Positions 59,260 to 64,000 of a DNA stretch of 64,000 nt are shown here, piece by piece. The notes below the pieces were generated by a model. The model saw only the letters and a program-made list of their open reading frames with translations, was not told where the DNA came from and did no database searches. The position numbers and the translations under genes were made by a program. How positions within the stretch are numbered: the first letter of the stretch is position 1; each line of letters opens with the position of its first letter. Source of the stretch: Leishmania infantum JPCM5 (Eukaryota > Euglenozoa > Kinetoplastea > Trypanosomatida > Trypanosomatidae); assembly GCF_000002875.2 (NCBI RefSeq), contig NC_009415.2, positions 1,374,001 through 1,438,000 on the forward strand. Reading direction: 5' to 3'.

Positions 59260-59839
59260 TGCCGCTTGTCGCGCTGGGTGGGTGCAGGCGAGGCAACACG
59301 AGCCTGTGATTTGTGTCAACGTGGAAAACGAACCGCAAGAGGAACGTGGATTTGAAAGGCAGAGCGTGAAAGATAAGATGGGCTGGGGAAGCGCGACGGC
59401 AGTTGCCATGGAAGTAGAGTGAGTTAGTAGCAACGAGGAAGAGGCTGCGTCACATAAGAAAGGGATTGAGAGACAGTCGTAGAGAGGCTCTAAGGCTTCC
59501 GCGAACCGGGACTTTGGTTTGCCCTACCACCCATCAGCCGCTTGCATGTGTGTATCAGTGAGAAGTGGAGAAGCTAAGCAGGCCGCTGTGAAAAAGGTAG
59601 CTGGCAGGACTCCAACAAGGAGCCTGTCGTCGTATCTTGTATTCCTCTGTGTCTCAGGGGGCCCAGGAAAGAGATTTTTCCTTGGTTCTTCTGTAAGGAC
59701 GTTCTGTTTCTGCACTGCAACCAAGTCCCTGATGACGAGAGACACCTCAGCGTCGCATAGGGTTCCAGTACCCCCCCACCCTATCCCTGCCAATGCAGAG
59801 CAACATCAGGTGGTGGCAGGGTCAAGCTCCTGCGATGTG
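59260..59839. other. Peptidase 5' region, no gene seen
   Basis: Leader and splice tract of the peptidase gene, then unremarkable spacer. Confidence 0.45.
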
Positions 59840-60060
59840 GGGAGGTCCGAGTGATGTATCGCTGCTGATGTCGGCGCTCAGGTCCTCGATGGTGTTGCGC
59901 AGGAGCGACCACTGGCGTTGCACATTCTTTTACCACACATGTGATGGGCAGAGTGCCAACATGATTTGAACGTACTCCATCGGGCCCTCATACTGCCCAC
60001 TGGTGAAGGGAGCCTATGCCACCCCGAGGAACACACCGTGTGGCTACCAGCACAATGAGA
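59840..60060 (-). pseudogene. Short coding fossil, family not identified
   Basis: One minus-strand frame reads QYEGPMEYVQIMLALCPSHVW, stop, KNVQRQWSLLRNTIEDLSAD, ISSDTSLG, between about 60010 and 59845, preceded by GVFLGVA, a stop and APFTSG. The composition is that of a real globular protein and unlike the surrounding spacer, but stops interrupt it and I cannot name the family. Confidence 0.35.
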
Positions 60061-60444
60061 ACGGCTGTGTGGTGACCTGCGAGGCAGATGATTAGTAAAG
60101 CTTGAAGTAGCGGCCATGTTCTCAGAAAGCCAAGTCGGCGCATCGCTGTAACGCAGGCGTTCAGCGCTGCTTGGCACCACGCGATGGGGCCTGTGACAAG
60201 CTGGGGGCTTGAGTGGAATTGCGCGCATTCCTTATGGCAGAAAGAAAACGTTGGAGAAAGAAATCACCACCGTAATCGCCTGCACAGGCCCGCAGAGGCG
60301 CCTGTACTCCACAAGCGCGTTGCCACGACAGGCACGCCCCGAGACCGACAGCGAGCTGCGGTGTCGAGCACCAAAGAAACTTCTGTTGCGTCCGACAAGA
60401 GGGCATCCGGGCATGTGGAAGAAACGCATAACTGAGCAGGACTC
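60061..60444. other. 3' flank of the J-domain gene
   Basis: About 380 bases; nothing recognised. Confidence 0.45.
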
Positions 60445-61098
60445 TCACCTGTACGACAACGGGTCCTTCAGGTGCGTGCTCGCGCCACTTTCGGCCCACT
60501 TGTATTCCACCTCCTCATCCGCGTGAACGGAGCCGCTGCTGCAGCCATTCGCAGCATTAGCGAGGGACTGTTCAAACGGCGTCTCCTGGTTGCCAACGGC
60601 GTCGAGGGGCAGACACCCGTCCGATCGCTCTTGATCTAGCACCGTCTCGTGGCGCCCGCCGTTCCTTGTGACCGGGAGAAGGAAGAACAGCGAAACGCGA
60701 ACAAATATAAAGAGAAAGCAGCCAATCATGAAGAAGCGCATGTATTTCTCGGTGTCGCCGGAGACATAGCCATCCGTCGTCGAGCCCGGCTGCTCGTAGA
60801 CGTACATACGCATCTTTGGATCCCTCCAGCCCCCTCTGTTTTGCTCTTCCGCTTTCTGTTGCTGCTGAGCGCTATACTTCCATTTGCCATCCTTGACAGC
60901 CTCGTACGCCTCGTTCACCGCCGCAAATCGCGCTGCGTTACCCTCTGCCCCGCTATCTGGGTGGAACCGTAGTGCCAAACGGTGATACGCCTTCTTGATT
61001 TCGTCTTTGGTGGCGTCCGGCTTTACGCCGAGAATCTTGTACGGGTCAAACGGGCCGGCGCCCACAGCACCCAGCAAGCGCCGTGAGAGGCGGAGCAT
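60445..61098 (-). CDS. DnaJ (Hsp40) J-domain protein with one membrane helix
   Basis: Predicted 217 residues from ATG 61098. The J domain is near the N-terminus (about 17-80): DPYKILGVKPDATKDEIKKA, with the Hsp70-stimulating HPD at 46-48. The Gly/Phe and zinc-finger regions of type I are absent, so it is a type III J protein. A single hydrophobic helix lies at about 121-142 (RFFMIGCFLFIFVRVSLFFL). The first 12 residues (MLRLSRRLLGAV) are basic and amphipathic, compatible with mitochondrial targeting. The C-terminal ~70 residues are acidic and disordered. It probably recruits an Hsp70 to a membrane; which membrane cannot be decided. Confidence 0.93.
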   Translation of the reverse strand: MLRLSRRLLGAVGAGPFDPYKILGVKPDATKDEIKKAYHRLALRFHPDSGAEGNAARFAAVNEAYEAVKDGKWKYSAQQQQKAEEQNRGGWRDPKMRMYVYEQPGSTTDGYVSGDTEKYMRFFMIGCFLFIFVRVSLFFLLPVTRNGGRHETVLDQERSDGCLPLDAVGNQETPFEQSLANAANGCSSGSVHADEEVEYKWAESGASTHLKDPLSYR

Positions 61099-61558
61099 GC
61101 TTGCTAGCCGGTGTGTGCTCTACGGCCCGTGAACGTTCAACTGCGCACAGCAACGAAAACGTTGGCCAGTTCTGGTGGTGCGCGTGGTTGTGTCGCAGTC
61201 ACCCAACGGGGGCGAGAAGTGATCAAGCAGGGGAGCAACAAAAAAAGAGGGACGAAAAGAGCAATGAGGCGCACGCAGGAGAAGGAGGGAGACTGGAGGA
61301 GCTCGGCACCAGAAGCAGCAACGGTCACCGGAAAGGGGTCACAGAGAGTGAAAAACACTACTTGATTCGCAGAGGTTCAAAAGGTGGCGCGAAGCAACCA
61401 CCTCCGCTGCAAGTGGCGAAATCGGTGAAAACGCCGGCTAGCCTTGACAGGCAGCGTTGGGTACGACTCAGCTGCGGGAAGGTGTAGTGCGCTCATCGAA
61501 AAGAACAACGAAATTGCCTCACGCGGTCAGTTCATGTATTTTTTTGCTTTGTGGTTCG
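61099..61558. other. Spacer between ATG10-like and J-domain genes
   Basis: 460 bases with processing signals for the J-domain gene (pyrimidine-rich on the minus strand near 61235-61300). No gene is seen. Confidence 0.5.
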
Positions 61559-62224
61559 TCATGTACGTGCTGTATCGAAATTGCCGCCCGCACGCGGTAC
61601 AAGCAGCGGCGCAAAAGGGAAGTAGTCGGACATGGCGCGCAGAAAGACGCTGAGTATGTCGCCTTGTTCACCGTCGTATCGTCTGCAAAGTAGCAGGTTT
61701 TCTGTGTCGCAGGGGTGTACAAGCCACATGTACTGACCCAGCTCCTGGTTCCATGAGAAGCTCACGAGCGGTCGACGCAACGCCCCCGCCACATCGGCCG
61801 GTTCCACAGTCGACGGTGCGTTTACAAACGTCAGATTCGGCACCGCCATCCGCAGACCCTCGAGGCTCGTGACGGTAGAGTTGTAGAAGCCCAACTGTGG
61901 GACAGCGAAGTCGGCGTTGAAAAGGACACACACTGTGATGAGGACCGCGCTTGCGGGCCCCTCAAATGAGCTACACACATTGTATGTCGCCTCCAGCCAT
62001 TCCACAGGTGCCCCCAAAGGGTCGCGCTTCGATCGGAGCTCCCACGGTGAGTCTGCGCACCGTTGGCGTGCGAACTGTGCGAAGCTTGCTCGTGTGCAGT
62101 GCACCGAAGCAGTGTCCGTTTTCATCGTCTCGTGAGGAGGAGAGGCAGGAAGACCTGCCGCACGCAATCGGCACCGCTGAGGGGCGACTTCTGTGAGTCG
62201 AAGCCGTGTAGCACGTGACGACAT
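61559..62224 (-). CDS. ATG10: ATG10-like E2 enzyme of the ATG12-ATG5 conjugation pathway
   Basis: Predicted 221 residues. The hallmark is FSWNQELGQYMWLVHPCDT (about 156-174), matching the Atg10/Atg3 HPC motif; the catalytic cysteine would be C172. Downstream DILSVFLRAMSDYFPF corresponds to the final helix of Atg10. Upstream, WELRSKRDPLGAPVEWLEAT fits the N-terminal helix and first strand. Atg10 passes ATG12 from E1 ATG7 to ATG5, which then supports ATG8 lipidation; this pathway is established in Leishmania. The start is uncertain: ATG 62224 (MSSRATRL) follows a pyrimidine tract plus AG closely, but the in-frame ATG at 62125 (MKTDTASV) would remove a basic, low-complexity head of 33 residues. 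Length after that ATG (188) is close to the usual size of the family. Confidence 0.8.
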   Translation of the reverse strand: MSSRATRLRLTEVAPQRCRLRAAGLPASPPHETMKTDTASVHCTRASFAQFARQRCADSPWELRSKRDPLGAPVEWLEATYNVCSSFEGPASAVLITVCVLFNADFAVPQLGFYNSTVTSLEGLRMAVPNLTFVNAPSTVEPADVAGALRRPLVSFSWNQELGQYMWLVHPCDTENLLLCRRYDGEQGDILSVFLRAMSDYFPFAPLLVPRAGGNFDTART

Positions 62225-62720
62225 AGGGAGATGAGGGACTCAATGAGGCGGAGGAAAAGGCAATATGTAAACCACATAGCGCACCACACAACATCGGCAC
62301 ACGAGGGCCGCCTCAGAGCAGTCCATGCCGCAGGCAGCCGAACAGAGAGGGGCAGCTTTTCTACTCGAGATAAACACATGCGTTAAGACAGGGAGGCGAT
62401 ACGGTCCACAGACTCGTGCTCTCCATGGCGCGGCTGCACCAGGGCTATTCACGCGTGCTCTGTACTGGCGCCCTTACCACCACAGATAACCAAAGCAGAA
62501 GCGACCACACAAACGCACACGCGCCACTGAGAATGTCAACAACGATAACGTCGCCAACGTGATCAGCATTGGATTGCCGCACACCGAGGAGTTTCCTGCA
62601 CAACACACACGGCCAAAAATCACCTGAAGCACTACGGTGCGTGCACAGAAGAAGGTGATCTAAGGCGGCTGCACCTTTTTCACGTGCAGTGGCGGCAGGC
62701 AAAGGTCTACAGTATAGCGA

Positions 62721-62733
62721 ATATATATATATA
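62721..62733. repeat. (AT)n run
   Basis: Short AT dinucleotide tract in the 3' flank of the right-edge gene. Confidence 0.85.
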
Positions 62734-63030
62734 CAGAAACGACATAGTACACAATGATGGGGATAAGCAAGGGAGAAAAAATCTAACGTTACGGCTTGAG
62801 TAAGGGTGACGGGGGAGAGGCGGCGTAGAAGGCAACTAAGAAAAAGAAGAGCATCGCCCTACGTGAAAGAGGGATAGACGATGCGTGTGCTCGCTGGGCT
62901 GAGTGTTCCTGTGCGACAAAGAAACACGTACACATAGAACAAAGGGGGAGGCGCTACGGAGATGGCAAGCATGAGTCGTCATGACCGAGCCTACGTGCTG
63001 CAATGGCACATGTTTCGCACCCCTCCCCTA

Positions 63031-63061
63031 CCCCCCCCCCAGCACACACACACACACACAC
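63031..63061. repeat. C-run followed by (CA)n microsatellite
   Basis: Ten C then AG then CA repeats on the plus strand. Confidence 0.85.
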
Positions 63062-63279
63062 CGCTGCAGGGGAAAGCGGGACTACAGTGCACTTGGAAGA
63101 GGGGAACTCCACCGATGGACCTACCAGCGCTTAGGAGGGACGCTGCTGTCCTCTACTACACAAGAAACGCGTCATCGAGAAGGAAAACTGCAAAGCCGCA
63201 CAGAGATTGCGGCCCAAACGTTCGCCCTCTCGTTGTCTGCGCTTAGCACCAATGAAAAGTCGAGAGAAAGCATACTGCA

Positions 63280-64000
63280 CTAGCAGCACCCGCTCTTCGC
63301 CTTCTGGGGCTTGCATTTGGCGCCTGCACCACTTGAGGAAACATTCGCCTCCGCCTGCTTCGCTGCAGACTTGGCGTCAGCCCCTGGCGCAGCACACAGC
63401 TTCTGAAGCTCCTCTGCGCGCCTCTCAGCGGCCTGTCGAACCACGCGCTCCTCTGTTAGGTGCCGCTCCAGCTCCTTGATGCGCTCCTCGAGTGCGCTCG
63501 TGCTCTCACCAGCAGTCGCTGGCATCGGCTCCGAGCGCGACGTTTCATAGTTCCCCAACGCTGAAGTGTACGACTGAGGCTCCTCCCTCTGCCGTTGTTC
63601 GATCTGCGCCCGCTGCGCCGCAACCTGCAGCTCCGCCTCACAGCGAGCGGCCTCTGACTGCCTGTGGGCCACAACGAGATCATCGTACTTTCTTTGCGCC
63701 TCCGCGCAGTCCCTCTCCAAGGCGTCCAACCGCTGCAGCATTGCCCTCTCTTTGGCCTCCTGCTGCTTCGCGGCACCACGCTCAGATGGGCCCGGCGACG
63801 CCTTCGACGAATCAGGCTTGGAGGTGGCGGTGGACGCTTTGAGCGCCTTACGCGCCTGCTCCGCTTCTGCGGCCGCCTTCCTTTCTTGGTCCTTGCTCCT
63901 CTCCAGGTCCGCCTGCAGCCGCGCCACGTGTGCCTCCAGTTCGCGGATGCGCTGGTCGCTCGCCGCCATCTCCTCCGCCTGCCGCTGATCAGCCGCGAGG
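63280..64000 (-). CDS. C-terminal part of a coiled-coil protein ending in Cys-Cys (partial)
   Basis: The frame is open from the stop at 63280 to the window edge, so the gene begins to the right of 64000. The ATG at 63969 is probably internal, because the same heptad pattern continues upstream of it (LAADQRQAEEM then AASDQRIRELEAHVARLQAD). About 240 residues are visible: coiled coil, a Ser/Lys/Pro linker (STATSKPDSSKASPG), more coiled coil (KERAMLQRLDALERDCAEAQ) and a second one before the end. The tail is basic and Ala/Gly-rich and finishes KAKSGCC, a Rab-like double cysteine that could be lipidated. The repeated DQR spacing near the edge suggests a repeat region may lie upstream. Function unknown. 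Confidence 0.85.
   Translation of the reverse strand, partial: LAADQRQAEEMAASDQRIRELEAHVARLQADLERSKDQERKAAAEAEQARKALKASTATSKPDSSKASPGPSERGAAKQQEAKERAMLQRLDALERDCAEAQRKYDDLVVAHRQSEAARCEAELQVAAQRAQIEQRQREEPQSYTSALGNYETSRSEPMPATAGESTSALEERIKELERHLTEERVVRQAAERRAEELQKLCAAPGADAKSAAKQAEANVSSSGAGAKCKPQKAKSGCC

Larger units (their letters stand above)
62225..63279. other. Spacer between the right-edge gene and ATG10
   Basis: About 1.05 kb. Contains a TA run (62721-62733) and a CA run after a C10 run (63031-63061). This is the 3' UTR of the right-edge gene and the leader of ATG10. No gene is seen. Confidence 0.5.

Noticed and set aside
1..64000. tRNA, rRNA, snoRNA clusters, CRISPR arrays, bacterial-type operons and strand-switch regions
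   Set aside because: None recognised. All genes share one strand, so there is no strand-switch promoter region in the window. SIDER-type short retroposons may be present in 3' UTRs but I could not recognise one reliably by eye.

Overview
The window is nuclear DNA of a trypanosomatid, almost certainly Leishmania. All 16 credible intact or partial protein genes lie on the minus strand, have no introns and are separated by long spacers. The spacers are rich in polypyrimidine (coding sense), homopolymer runs and GT/AC microsatellites, as expected of a polycistronic unit processed by trans-splicing. The order acetyl-CoA carboxylase ... tandem LIT1 iron transporter genes ... insulysin-like peptidase ... 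ATG10 fits my memory of Leishmania chromosome 31. Species cannot be set from the sequence alone. Transcription runs from the right edge (64000) to the left (1). Starts were chosen as the first ATG downstream of a polypyrimidine tract plus AG; several longer reading frames begin with GTG or TTG, or run into the splice tract, and were trimmed.

Right to left (transcription order): the 3' part of a coiled-coil gene ending in Cys-Cys; an ATG10-like E2 enzyme; a membrane J-domain protein; a 1080-residue M16 (insulysin) peptidase; a BTB + SPRY-like protein; a 3.7-kb accessory stretch holding a decayed ZIP/LIT1 copy and other coding fossils; two LIT1 genes identical within a 1459-bp direct repeat but with unrelated flanks; a spacer with a further possible fossil; a putative cyclase; a single-pass membrane protein with a mitochondrial-like N-terminus; and a full-length but broken clathrin-adaptor mu (probably AP-4) gene. 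Then come a 1777-residue disordered protein, a 470-residue protein, a 457-residue coiled-coil protein, a coiled-coil protein whose head looks like a kinesin motor without its P-loop, a 1912-residue coiled-coil protein with Sfi1-like Trp/Arg motifs, PP4R3/SMEK, acetyl-CoA carboxylase, and a NEK kinase with a C-terminal PH domain.

The block from 16.6 to 31 kb is dominated by coiled-coil proteins of cytoskeletal type (basal body, flagellum or cortex are the natural guesses). The 37.9-60.1 kb part has both the metal-transport array and nearly all the gene fossils, so it is the evolutionarily active part. I found no tRNA, rRNA, CRISPR array or intact transposon. No wholly new multi-gene system is evident. 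The strongest second-look items are the AP-4 mu fossil, the pseudo-kinesin, the Sfi1-like protein, the chimeric LIT1 fossil and the cyclase with changed metal-ligand positions.
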